The position numbers and the translations under genes are program-made. Below are positions 1 to 5,893 of a stretch of DNA of 6,130 bases, one piece after another. Source of the stretch: Nitrospina sp. (lineage in GTDB: Bacteria > Nitrospinota > Nitrospinia > Nitrospinales > VA-1); NCBI GenBank assembly GCA_018665625.1, contig JABJCF010000482.1, forward strand, positions 1 through 6,130, read 5' to 3'. The notes beneath the pieces were generated by a model, which worked only from the letters and a program-made list of their open reading frames with translations, was not told the DNA's origin and ran no database searches. Each line of letters starts with the position of its first letter. The stretch's first letter is position 1.

Positions 1-11
1 ACCTGACTCTT

Positions 12-1004
12 ATGGAGTCGAGACTTTTGCCCGACTTATATACTTTGGTCAATTCAGCTAAACAATTTGGTGGGGACCCTTTTGCAATTTCCGTTCTTGA
101 AGCTGCTCGAGATTATCCCTTTGAAGACTCAGATAACGATTCCAGCATTATTTCATTAGGGATTGACCAGGGAATGTTAGACACAGAAGACGCATCACCC
201 GTCAGCATGAAAAACCGGCTTTCAGAAACCCAGTATGAATGGCGAACCTTAAACTTGAAACCGGATCCAGATATACAACAAAAACAAAACTGGAAACATA
301 AATGGGACCCTTATGGCCAATGCTCCTGGCCTCCAGAAGATGAAAAGATAGAAAACCTCAACACCCATGTTCGAGAGCAAACCCGTCTTTTATTGAGTCA
401 TGACCTTGCAAGAACAGAAAAGTTTACGTCCTCAGTTAAAGATGGAATTGATATTCGAGATACTCTCAGGCACTGGTATACGGGAGATATTTATGTGAAA
501 GAAATTCCTCCCTCCCGAGGAGAAGTCGAAATCATAGTTTTTCTATTCGATGCCGAACCGGACCCAAACCAATACAATTGGCGGCAAACCTGGTATGCAG
601 AGCATGACGATGAATCCACCCTTTGTTTTTATGCAACCGAATATATGGAGAATCTTATTGGACCTGGAATCGGTCAGGCCACCTATGGCGGATGTATGAT
701 GCTTTACCCCCCCCGCCCTATCCTCGATATCTGGCAGGATCCACGGTTGAGGTTTTCGCAGACTTTGGAGGAAAAACTATTAGAAGCAGCATTTTTTCAC
801 TCCCGCCAAAAACATGTCACAGTAGTTTCATCCTGTTCACCCCAAATAACTTGGCGTCGCCTGGCCCGTAAATACGGAAAAAAAATTATTCATATACCAC
901 TGAAACGATTTTCTAAACAGACCATTGAAAAAGTTAGAAGATTTCACGTGTTGAATGGCAAAGATATCCGCTCCTACGCCAAACGTTTTATTCAAGAATT
1001 ATGA
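12..1004 (+). CDS. Uncharacterised 330-residue protein, start uncertain (possibly 5'-partial)
   Basis: I do not recognise this family. It reads as a soluble protein with no signal peptide and no obvious membrane segment. The N-terminal third (about 1-110) is acidic and polar. A Trp/Tyr-rich middle part follows (about 155-245), with a hydrophobic strand (EIIVFLFD, 173-180), a Gly-rich stretch (IGPGIGQATYGG, 216-227) and a Pro-rich YPPRP (232-236). The C-terminal 90 residues are basic and look alpha/beta (VTVVSSCS, KKIIHIPL, FHVLNGKDIR). The frame stays open through the few bases before the ATG and no ribosome site is visible, so the real start may lie left of the window; the opening residues read like the inside of a domain. 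The last four bases overlap the downstream acetyltransferase start (ATGA), suggesting coupled translation. Codons 232-235 contain a run of eight C. Coding status is convincing; function is unknown. Confidence 0.8.
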   Translation: MESRLLPDLYTLVNSAKQFGGDPFAISVLEAARDYPFEDSDNDSSIISLGIDQGMLDTEDASPVSMKNRLSETQYEWRTLNLKPDPDIQQKQNWKHKWDPYGQCSWPPEDEKIENLNTHVREQTRLLLSHDLARTEKFTSSVKDGIDIRDTLRHWYTGDIYVKEIPPSRGEVEIIVFLFDAEPDPNQYNWRQTWYAEHDDESTLCFYATEYMENLIGPGIGQATYGGCMMLYPPRPILDIWQDPRLRFSQTLEEKLLEAAFFHSRQKHVTVVSSCSPQITWRRLARKYGKKIIHIPLKRFSKQTIEKVRRFHVLNGKDIRSYAKRFIQEL

Positions 1005-1462
1005 CTCTTGATATCAAGATAAGAGAAGCAATCCAGTCAGACATACCCGTTCTAGTTCAGAACAATCAGGCACTCGCGCTTGAAACCGAAAATATTCAAC
1101 TAAATTCTGAAACTCTATTTTCCGGCGTAAGTAATGCATTGGACAGAGATGAATGTCATTATTTTGTAGCAGAACTAAATGGAGAAGTTGCAGGCCAGAT
1201 TATGATCACTTATGAATGGAGTGATTGGAGGAATGGGATATTGTGGTGGATACAGAGTGTTTTTGTGCGCCCTGAATATAGAAGCAAAGGAGTTTTTCGA
1301 AAACTTTTTGAGCACGTAGAACAGCTTGCACGGAACCATCCAGAGGTAAAAGCTTTACGGCTCTATGTCATAAAAGATAATCACTCCGGAATAAAAACTT
1401 ACGAAGCCCTGGGTATGAGCGATTCAGAATATATCGTTTATGAGAAAGAGAGCCTAGGTTAG
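1001..1462 (+). CDS. GNAT-family N-acetyltransferase
   Basis: This 153-residue protein has the length and order of a single-domain GNAT enzyme, which moves an acetyl group from acetyl-CoA to an amine. The hydrophobic strand IQSVFVRPEYR (84-94) leads into the acetyl-CoA pyrophosphate-binding loop RSKGVF (94-99). LRLYVIKDNHSGIKTYEALGM (119-139) is the usual motif B, with the Asn and Tyr commonly seen there. The loop fits Q/R-x-x-G-x-G/A except that Phe99 replaces the final Gly/Ala; I recall RxxGVFR-type loops in some GNAT subfamilies, so this need not mean loss of activity. The substrate cannot be predicted. The ATG overlaps the stop of the preceding gene (ATGA) and has only a weak purine stretch before it, so translation probably depends on ribosomes finishing the upstream gene. 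The pairing suggests a shared task, but that is inference. Confidence 0.9.
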   Translation: MTLDIKIREAIQSDIPVLVQNNQALALETENIQLNSETLFSGVSNALDRDECHYFVAELNGEVAGQIMITYEWSDWRNGILWWIQSVFVRPEYRSKGVFRKLFEHVEQLARNHPEVKALRLYVIKDNHSGIKTYEALGMSDSEYIVYEKESLG

Positions 1463-1467
1463 TATTG

Positions 1468-1475
1468 CCCCCCCC
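1468..1475. repeat. Run of eight C just after the acetyltransferase stop
   Basis: Eight consecutive C residues begin six bases after the acetyltransferase stop codon. A second run of eight C lies at 707-714 inside the upstream gene. Such runs can slip in replication or be miscounted in sequencing. This one lies outside coding sequence and no function is evident. Confidence 0.5.
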
Positions 1476-1483
1476 TCTCAATA

Positions 1484-1529
1484 TTTCGCATAGATATAAA
1501 TTTAGGCTAGAATACGCTATACAGATAAT
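1484..1529 (+). promoter_or_regulatory. Possible sigma-70 promoter for the repeat-protein gene
   Basis: The 120-bp gap between the acetyltransferase and the repeat-protein gene is AT-rich and holds two -10-like hexamers. TAGAAT (1508-1513) lies 18 bp after a poor -35 (TTTCGC, 1484-1489). GATAAT (1524-1529) lies 17 bp after TTTAGG (1501-1506). Neither has a strong -35, and I cannot choose between them. No convincing terminator for the upstream pair is visible in this gap, so read-through is possible. Confidence 0.3.
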
Positions 1530-1570
1530 CTTTTACTCCAAATATATTGTTCAACACTTAATTAGTGAGA

Positions 1571-1575
1571 AAGGG
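1571..1575 (+). promoter_or_regulatory. Ribosome binding site deciding the start at 1583
   Basis: AAGGG lies seven bases before the ATG at 1583. An in-frame GTG at 1565 would add six residues but has only AT-rich sequence and no purine-rich site before it, so the ATG is preferred. Confidence 0.6.
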
Positions 1576-1582
1576 ATGCGCT

Positions 1583-2389
1583 ATGAGTTATGACAGACAC
1601 ATCGACACCAAATTTCGTGTAATGGAACTCCAATTAGAAAATAAGTGGCAAGCTGAATTTGAAAAAGAAACCAAGAAAATGCGGGAGGATTATAAAAAAT
1701 TAAAGAATAGTTTAGAAAATGAAACCATTAATATAGTTAAGAAAAAATTCGCATGGGGATCGACATTATTGGGAGTAGTATTAGCAATTAGTATTTGGAT
1801 AGGTTTATCTGAGTGGAAGGAAATGATTGCATCAATACCAGACACAGCAAAAAAAGCTGCAACTGAAGTAGTACACAGCAATGCGGCACAGAATACTATT
1901 GATAACATTAAGAAATTGGGAGTGCAGGCAGAAAATAATGCATTTAAAACTTCTCTGGCACTAGAACGAATAAAAAATAATATCGAAAAGGTAGTTGGGG
2001 AATTTAAAAATAACACAGAGTTCCAAAACACGGTAGCCGACATAATTAAGAAGGACGACAAATTCGAATCAAGAGTAGCCGACATAATTAAGAAGGACGA
2101 CAAATTCGCATCAAAAATAGCGGGAGAAATTAAGGCCGACGACAAATTTGAAGCAGGAGTAGCTGACAGAATTAAGAAGGACGACAAATTTGAAGCAGGA
2201 GTAGCTGGCAGAATTAAGAAGGACGACAAATTTGAAGCAGGAGTAGCTGGCAGAATTAAGGCTGATCCCAATTTCTACTCAAAATTAGAAAAAAAAATAC
2301 AGGCCGACAACAAAACTGAACCCTTGTTGGAAAAAAGCGCCAAAAGAAAGACGGTTCAACAAAAAAAGACCAAAAACAATAAGAAATAG
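1583..2389 (+). CDS. Membrane-anchored protein with eight tandem 14-residue repeats
   Basis: I recognise no family for this 268-residue protein. Residues 1-55 are highly charged and likely coiled coil. A single hydrophobic segment (about 57-76, with TLLGVVLAISIWIGL) should cross the membrane. A helical linker (about 77-136) leads to eight 14-residue repeats (137-248) with core V-A-x-x-I-K-K-D-D-K-F-E-A/S-x, and the protein ends in a Lys-rich tail (249-268). Repeats 2-6 are very alike, while 1, 7 and 8 are degenerate edges. Hydrophobic residues at repeat positions 1, 2, 5 and 11 suggest amphipathic helix, possibly a rod or coiled coil. The basic N-terminus would normally stay cytoplasmic, but the basic tail leaves topology open. 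The gene follows a possible promoter and meets a convergent gene after 20 bp. A structural, tethering or surface role is conceivable, but function is unknown. An in-frame GTG at 1565 is the alternative start. Confidence 0.8.
   Translation: MSYDRHIDTKFRVMELQLENKWQAEFEKETKKMREDYKKLKNSLENETINIVKKKFAWGSTLLGVVLAISIWIGLSEWKEMIASIPDTAKKAATEVVHSNAAQNTIDNIKKLGVQAENNAFKTSLALERIKNNIEKVVGEFKNNTEFQNTVADIIKKDDKFESRVADIIKKDDKFASKIAGEIKADDKFEAGVADRIKKDDKFEAGVAGRIKKDDKFEAGVAGRIKADPNFYSKLEKKIQADNKTEPLLEKSAKRKTVQQKKTKNNKK
1991..2326 (+). repeat. Tandem array of 42-bp coding repeats (8 units)
   Basis: Units start at 1991, 2033, 2075, 2117, 2159, 2201, 2243 and 2285, each exactly 42 bp, so the reading frame is kept. 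Units 5 and 6 differ at one base (GAC to GGC), and units 2 and 3 differ at two. Units 4 and 7 share only parts of the core, and units 1 and 8 are recognisable mainly as protein. The near-identity of neighbouring units points to recent unit duplication or gene-conversion-like homogenisation, and copy number may vary between strains. Confidence 0.93.
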
Positions 2390-2409
2390 AAGGTTGGGTT
2401 AAACGCAGA

Positions 2410-2994
2410 TTAATTCAGTCTGCCCGAAGAAGGACCTTTTTGACTTAGGGAAAAAATATTGTTAGAAGACCGGCCAGAAAATGCTTGTTGCACAGGATCA
2501 GGAAAGTTTTGATCGCATTCATTGAGATATTTCATCACAGAAATCATCCAGTCCGATTCATGAGGTGAGCGGATAATGGCAATGTTTGCATCTTCATATT
2601 CCTTACAAACTTTATCGGCACCCTTTTTCCCAGAATAATTATTTTTTTTTATTATAGTAAGAGGCCTTAAGGGATCCACCTGAATAATCTCCAGTCCTTG
2701 ATATTTTTCCGGGATATCTTCTTCAATAAACTCTTCAATAGGAATTCCATTAACATCGGTAAGACCCCCTTGTGCAAGAGAAGCTATATAAATAGGAGCC
2801 CGCTTGATAGATGCGTGTTCGGCAAACCCTTCTCTGAAAACAGTTTGATTTTTTTCAGCATCACCAAAAACTACGAAGTCCCAACGACCGGGTTTCAGTT
2901 GTCGTTGTCTCTGGACAATTTCTGTTTTTTCATAGGCTTCGGTAATCTTGTCAAAGATCACCTGATCTTTAGCACGTAATTTTATTTTGGGCAC
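2410..2994 (-). CDS. Uncharacterised 194-residue soluble protein (GTG start)
   Basis: I do not recognise this protein. It has no signal peptide or membrane segment and looks cytosolic. A basic, helical N-terminus (1-35) leads into GRWDFVVFGDAEKN (36-49). Residues 60-115 form an alpha/beta-like middle (APIYIASLAQGG, GLEIIQVDPLRPLTIIKK), and IAIIRSPHESDWMISVMKYL (138-157) follows. The last 30 residues are Ser/Gly/Asn-rich and probably disordered. No nucleotide-binding or catalytic signature is evident. The start is GTG at 2992-2994, supported by a GGAG six bases before it and by a divergent promoter. The gene is monocistronic within the window, converging on the repeat-protein gene with 20 bp between and diverging from murJ. 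The good ribosome site and promoter make a real gene likely; its job is unknown. Confidence 0.78.
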   Translation of the reverse strand: MPKIKLRAKDQVIFDKITEAYEKTEIVQRQRQLKPGRWDFVVFGDAEKNQTVFREGFAEHASIKRAPIYIASLAQGGLTDVNGIPIEEFIEEDIPEKYQGLEIIQVDPLRPLTIIKKNNYSGKKGADKVCKEYEDANIAIIRSPHESDWMISVMKYLNECDQNFPDPVQQAFSGRSSNNIFSLSQKGPSSGRLN

Positions 2995-3000
2995 TTTTAA

Positions 3001-3004
3001 CTCC
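3001..3004 (-). promoter_or_regulatory. Ribosome binding site for the 194-residue protein
   Basis: GGAG on the minus strand lies six bases before the GTG at 2994. It is the main reason for accepting this non-ATG start. Confidence 0.65.
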
Positions 3005-3028
3005 GTTATTAGCCACTCTTCAATTTAC

Positions 3029-3037
3029 AGTATATCA
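3029..3037 (-). promoter_or_regulatory. Extended -10 promoter for the 194-residue protein
   Basis: The minus strand reads TGATATACT here, an extended -10 (TG-n-TATACT). No good -35 is found 16-18 bp upstream, which is acceptable for extended -10 promoters. Transcription would begin near 3022, giving a leader of roughly 28 bases that includes the GGAG site. Confidence 0.5.
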
Positions 3038-3061
3038 TGCGAAGAAGCGGTAACACTTTTT

Positions 3062-3092
3062 TTGCATTTAATGATATCAGCTTTGTTATACT
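3062..3092 (+). promoter_or_regulatory. Extended -10 promoter for murJ-thrH
   Basis: TGTTATACT (3084-3092) is an extended -10 on the plus strand. A -35-like TTGCAT (3062-3067) lies 19 bp before the hexamer, longer than the usual 17. A run of seven T ends just at it. Transcription would start near 3099 and leave a leader of about 45 bases before murJ. Confidence 0.55.
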
Positions 3093-3143
3093 ATTTCCCG
3101 TGAAGCCTCGGATAATTATACGCCAATCCCTCCATCCCTCCAG

Positions 3144-4718
3144 ATGAAAAAAAACTTCAGTAAAGCAGCAGGCGCAGTAAGTGGAATGACCCTACTATCG
3201 CGCATATTTGGTTTCATCCGCGATATGTTTATTGCCATGGCATTTGGCTCTTCGTCAGCCGCCGATGCTTTTTTCGTAGCTTTCAGAATCCCCAACATGC
3301 AAAGACGGGTTTTAGGGGAAGGTGCTGTGTCCTCCGCATTTATTCCTATATTTTCAGAAACCTTGAATCAAAAGGGAAAACAAGCGGCTCAAGAACTTAC
3401 TGCAAATATTTTTAATATTTTATTTATTCTTCTGACGGTAGCCTCTTTAACGCTCTTTTTGTTTTCTCCAGCAGTAATCACTATATTTGCTCCAGGATTT
3501 TTGGATGACCCCGAAAAATTCGAGCTCACAGTAGACTTAACCCGATGGATGGCCCCCTATTTATTTTTCATTGGTCTGGCCGCTTTTTCAATGGGCATCT
3601 TAAATTCTCTCAAGGTTTTTGCTCTTCCTGCAGCCACTCCTATTCTGCAGAACATCTCCATGATTGTGGCAATTCTGGTTGTAGTCCCGCAAATGGATGA
3701 ACCTATAATTGGGCTTGCCATCGGAGTTCTTATTGGGGGTTTGCTTCAAGTCTTAGTGCAGTTACCAACGGTTATAAAAAAGGGTTATGGCTGGAAAAAA
3801 CGCCTGCACTTCAAGCAGCCAGAGGTGATTAAAATTGCCAAACTAATGGGGCCTGCCATTTTAGGATTAGCCGTCTATGAATTAAATCTATTGGTCGATA
3901 CCTTATTAGCATCCACCCTGCCCGATGGTTCTATATCCTATCTTTATTATGGCAATCGATTGGTTCAACTTCCGCTTGGGGTATTTGCAGTTGCATTAGC
4001 AATTGTACTTCTTCCCACACTTTCAAGCCACGCCGCTAAGAGTGAATTGAAGGAATTAGTGGAAACGTTAAGCTTTAGCATTCGTCTCATTCTATTCATC
4101 ACTATCCCGGCCACCATAGGGCTAATCGTTTTAAGAGAACCCATTGTGAATACATTGTGGGAACGAGGAGAATTTCTTCACGCTTCTACTCAAGGGACAG
4201 CAATTGCCCTGCTTTACTATTCCATAGGGCTTTGTGCCTATTCAGGAATAAAGATTATAGCCCCAGCATTTTATGCCCTTCAAGATACGAAGACGCCAGC
4301 TAAAGTTGGTATTTATTCAATGCTCATTAATATTGTTCTCAATCTAATACTTATGGGCCCCTTACAACATGGGGGTCTGGCACTCGCAACATCCCTTTCA
4401 GCATTATTTAATGTGGTCGTCCTGATGTATTTTCTTAGAAAAAGACTTGGCCTTCTGGGGGGCAAGAAAATCCTGCGATCGACGATCAAAATGTCCATTG
4501 CAGCGGGGGCAATGGGTATCGTAATTTACTTTTGCAGCCAATCCTGGTTTGATTTGAATGACTCTATTGGTATACGCATCACAGCACTGCTCGCTTGCAT
4601 ATCCTTGGGAATGCTGGTATATGCCATAATCTCTCATATGTTCAAAAACGAAGAATGGCACTTTCTTTTAAATATGAGAAAAAATAAAGCCAATGATATA
4701 TCAACCGATTCAAACTAA
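3144..4718 (+). CDS. murJ: Lipid II flippase MurJ (MviN)
   Basis: MurJ moves the peptidoglycan precursor lipid II across the inner membrane; it belongs to the MOP superfamily and normally has 14 transmembrane helices. At 524 residues it matches the usual length (E. coli 511), is hydrophobic throughout and aligns with E. coli MurJ from the N-terminus. SRIFGFIRD (19-27) carries Arg20 and Arg26, DAFFVAFRIPN (41-51) carries Asp41, and Arg54 and Glu59 follow in the RRVLGEGA stretch. Arg272 in YYGNRL matches the E. coli cavity arginine (Arg270). These are equivalents of residues known to matter in E. coli, all present, so the protein is probably active. The polar tail (about 507-524) is unconserved. 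No Shine-Dalgarno site precedes the ATG; the first 14 residues align with the family, so the later Met15 is less likely. thrH follows after 21 bp, probably in the same operon. Confidence 0.97.
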   Translation: MKKNFSKAAGAVSGMTLLSRIFGFIRDMFIAMAFGSSSAADAFFVAFRIPNMQRRVLGEGAVSSAFIPIFSETLNQKGKQAAQELTANIFNILFILLTVASLTLFLFSPAVITIFAPGFLDDPEKFELTVDLTRWMAPYLFFIGLAAFSMGILNSLKVFALPAATPILQNISMIVAILVVVPQMDEPIIGLAIGVLIGGLLQVLVQLPTVIKKGYGWKKRLHFKQPEVIKIAKLMGPAILGLAVYELNLLVDTLLASTLPDGSISYLYYGNRLVQLPLGVFAVALAIVLLPTLSSHAAKSELKELVETLSFSIRLILFITIPATIGLIVLREPIVNTLWERGEFLHASTQGTAIALLYYSIGLCAYSGIKIIAPAFYALQDTKTPAKVGIYSMLINIVLNLILMGPLQHGGLALATSLSALFNVVVLMYFLRKRLGLLGGKKILRSTIKMSIAAGAMGIVIYFCSQSWFDLNDSIGIRITALLACISLGMLVYAIISHMFKNEEWHFLLNMRKNKANDISTDSN

Positions 4719-4725
4719 AAATATT

Positions 4726-4732
4726 AGAAGGA
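4726..4732 (+). promoter_or_regulatory. Ribosome binding site of thrH
   Basis: AGAAGGA lies seven bases before the thrH ATG, inside the 21-bp gap after murJ. It contrasts with murJ, which has no visible site, and suggests thrH can be translated independently on the shared transcript. Confidence 0.7.
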
Positions 4733-4739
4733 ATTTTAA

Positions 4740-5348
4740 ATGATAGTAGCTTGTCTTGATCTTGAAGGAGTTTTGGTACCGGAAATATGGATTGCTTTTG
4801 CAGAAAAAACTGGAATTGAAAAGCTTCGTCTAACCACACGTGATATTCCTGACTACGATGAATTGATGCAAGGACGTTTAAAAATTCTGAACGAAAATAA
4901 TCTGCGATTATCAGACATCCACGAAGTGATTAGAGAAATATCTCCTATGGAAGGAGCAAAAGAATTTCTTTCCTGGCTGGAGTCAGAATTCCAGGTCATT
5001 ATACTTTCTGACACATTCAATCAGTTTGCCGGTCCATTAATGGCGCAGTTGGATTTCCCGACGCTTTTTTGTCATGACCTGATCGTCGATGAAACGGGAA
5101 TAATTACTGATTACAAACTGCGAATACCCGATGCTAAAACCAAGGCGGTAAAGGCATTACAAGGCTTGAATTTGAAAGTCATTGCCGCAGGCGATTCCTA
5201 TAATGACACCGGGATGCTAAAACAAGCCGAAGCCGGAATTCTTTTCAGAGCGCCTGACAATGTTATTGAAGAGTTCCCTCAATTTCCTGTAACTCGAAAC
5301 TACGAAGAGTTTAAGCAAACATTTATTGAGACCGCAAAAAAAATCTAA
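4740..5348 (+). CDS. thrH: ThrH: phosphoserine phosphatase / homoserine phosphotransferase
   Basis: This 202-residue HAD-superfamily enzyme closely resembles Pseudomonas aeruginosa ThrH (about 205 residues) along its full length. That enzyme removes phosphate from phosphoserine, the last step of serine synthesis, and can pass it to homoserine, feeding threonine synthesis. The HAD motifs are intact. Motif I is CLDLEGVLVPEIW, with nucleophile Asp7 and the ThrH-type Glu9 in place of the second Asp. Motif II is ILSDTF with Ser90, the motif III lysine is Lys133 or Lys135, and motif IV is AAGDSYND with Asp152 and Asp156. FRAPDNVIEEFPQFP (169-183) is also typical of ThrH. It is probably cytosolic and needs Mg2+. 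It sits 21 bp after murJ with a good ribosome site and probably shares that promoter. Whether phosphatase or transferase activity dominates cannot be read from sequence. Confidence 0.95.
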   Translation: MIVACLDLEGVLVPEIWIAFAEKTGIEKLRLTTRDIPDYDELMQGRLKILNENNLRLSDIHEVIREISPMEGAKEFLSWLESEFQVIILSDTFNQFAGPLMAQLDFPTLFCHDLIVDETGIITDYKLRIPDAKTKAVKALQGLNLKVIAAGDSYNDTGMLKQAEAGILFRAPDNVIEEFPQFPVTRNYEEFKQTFIETAKKI

Positions 5349-5372
5349 CAGGTTGTTTCAAGCAAAAAACTA

Positions 5373-5888
5373 CTATTTGATTTCAGAGTCTAATAGTTTG
5401 GTGGCAATCCACCCGGTTTTAGCTGGTCCATCCGCTTCTTGCTTGAGGCTTACTTTCGACCAACCTCTCTCAACTCCTATCACCTCTACCTGAGTTCCCA
5501 TAGTAAGAGAATCAACTATTTTACTGGTATTCACATTTGGGAGACTTCTTAAATTCGCCAAGCCAGTATTGACCTTAAAAATAATCTTATAATCCTCATC
5601 CACCGCTATTTTCATTTGAGTTTCTCCCTGACCATGTGTCAGAACACTTGCCAGGTCAATGTCCAACTTAAAAACAGCAACAATCAGGAACAAAAGTGTC
5701 AGAAGAGCGATACGCAACATCGCCTGCGAAAAAGTCAGTTCCCCACCGGTTACCCTTTCAGGGCCCTGTGGAGGTTCGCACTGAACGCAATAAATCCCAG
5801 GGGCAGGCAATAGTGAATTGCAGCTGTCACAATACAAATATTTTCGTTCAGGTTCGTTCCTGAAACTGTTTAAGACACTTTGATCCAT
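5373..5888 (-). CDS. Zinc-ribbon, single-pass membrane protein with SH3b domain
   Basis: This 171-residue protein has three parts. Near the N-terminus, CDSC (20-23) and CVQC (34-37) form a two-CxxC zinc ribbon, as in small zinc-ribbon regulatory or anchoring modules. One hydrophobic helix (about 56-75, IALLTLLFLIVAVF) spans the membrane. The C-terminal part (about 105-168) is a bacterial SH3 (SH3b) domain: NLRSLPNVNTSKIVDSL, then MGTQVEVIG, GWSKVSL and a final GWIATKLL. The likely topology is zinc ribbon in the cytoplasm and SH3b outside, where such domains often bind peptidoglycan or peptide, but no enzyme domain is attached. The ATG lies 5 bp after the carboxypeptidase stop and lacks a Shine-Dalgarno site, so it is probably translated by coupling to that gene. 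It converges on thrH with 24 bp between. The specific role is unknown. Confidence 0.88.
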   Translation of the reverse strand: MDQSVLNSFRNEPERKYLYCDSCNSLLPAPGIYCVQCEPPQGPERVTGGELTFSQAMLRIALLTLLFLIVAVFKLDIDLASVLTHGQGETQMKIAVDEDYKIIFKVNTGLANLRSLPNVNTSKIVDSLTMGTQVEVIGVERGWSKVSLKQEADGPAKTGWIATKLLDSEIK

Positions 5889-5893
5889 AAAGT

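Noticed and set aside
1280..1298. Phe in place of Gly/Ala in the GNAT acetyl-CoA loop as a sign of an inactive enzyme
   Set aside because: RxxGVF-type loops appear in GNAT subfamilies I recall as otherwise normal, and the rest of the domain is intact.
1451..1508. Inverted repeat AGCCTA (1451-1456) and TAGGCT (1503-1508) as an operator or terminator
   Set aside because: Six-base arms 46 bases apart are expected by chance, and one arm lies in the acetyltransferase coding end.
1690..2271. Long open frame (193 codons) on the minus strand through the repeat region
   Set aside because: The 42-bp unit is a multiple of three, so any frame open in one unit stays open through all. The plus strand has the ribosome site, membrane helix and sensible composition.
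1991..2326. CRISPR array
   Set aside because: The 42-bp units are directly adjacent with no spacers and encode an in-frame peptide repeat.
2405..2423. Inverted repeat GCAGA/TCTGC at the convergent gene ends, as a terminator
   Set aside because: It has only 5 bp of stem with a 9-base loop and no T-run on either side.
2698..2979. 93-codon plus-strand frame inside the 194-residue minus-strand gene
   Set aside because: It is a shadow of a gene that has its own promoter and ribosome site. The shadow has neither.
4404..4661. Minus-strand frame with several Cys residues inside the end of murJ
   Set aside because: It lies fully within murJ, which aligns with its family along its length. The Cys residues do not form a convincing motif.
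5349..5372. Bidirectional terminator between thrH and the SH3b gene
   Set aside because: The 24-bp gap shows only a loop-less near-palindrome (TTGTTTCAAGCAA) and no GC-rich stem.
5616..5813. 65-codon plus-strand frame opposite the SH3b gene
   Set aside because: It overlaps the zinc ribbon and membrane helix coding region and has no ribosome site.
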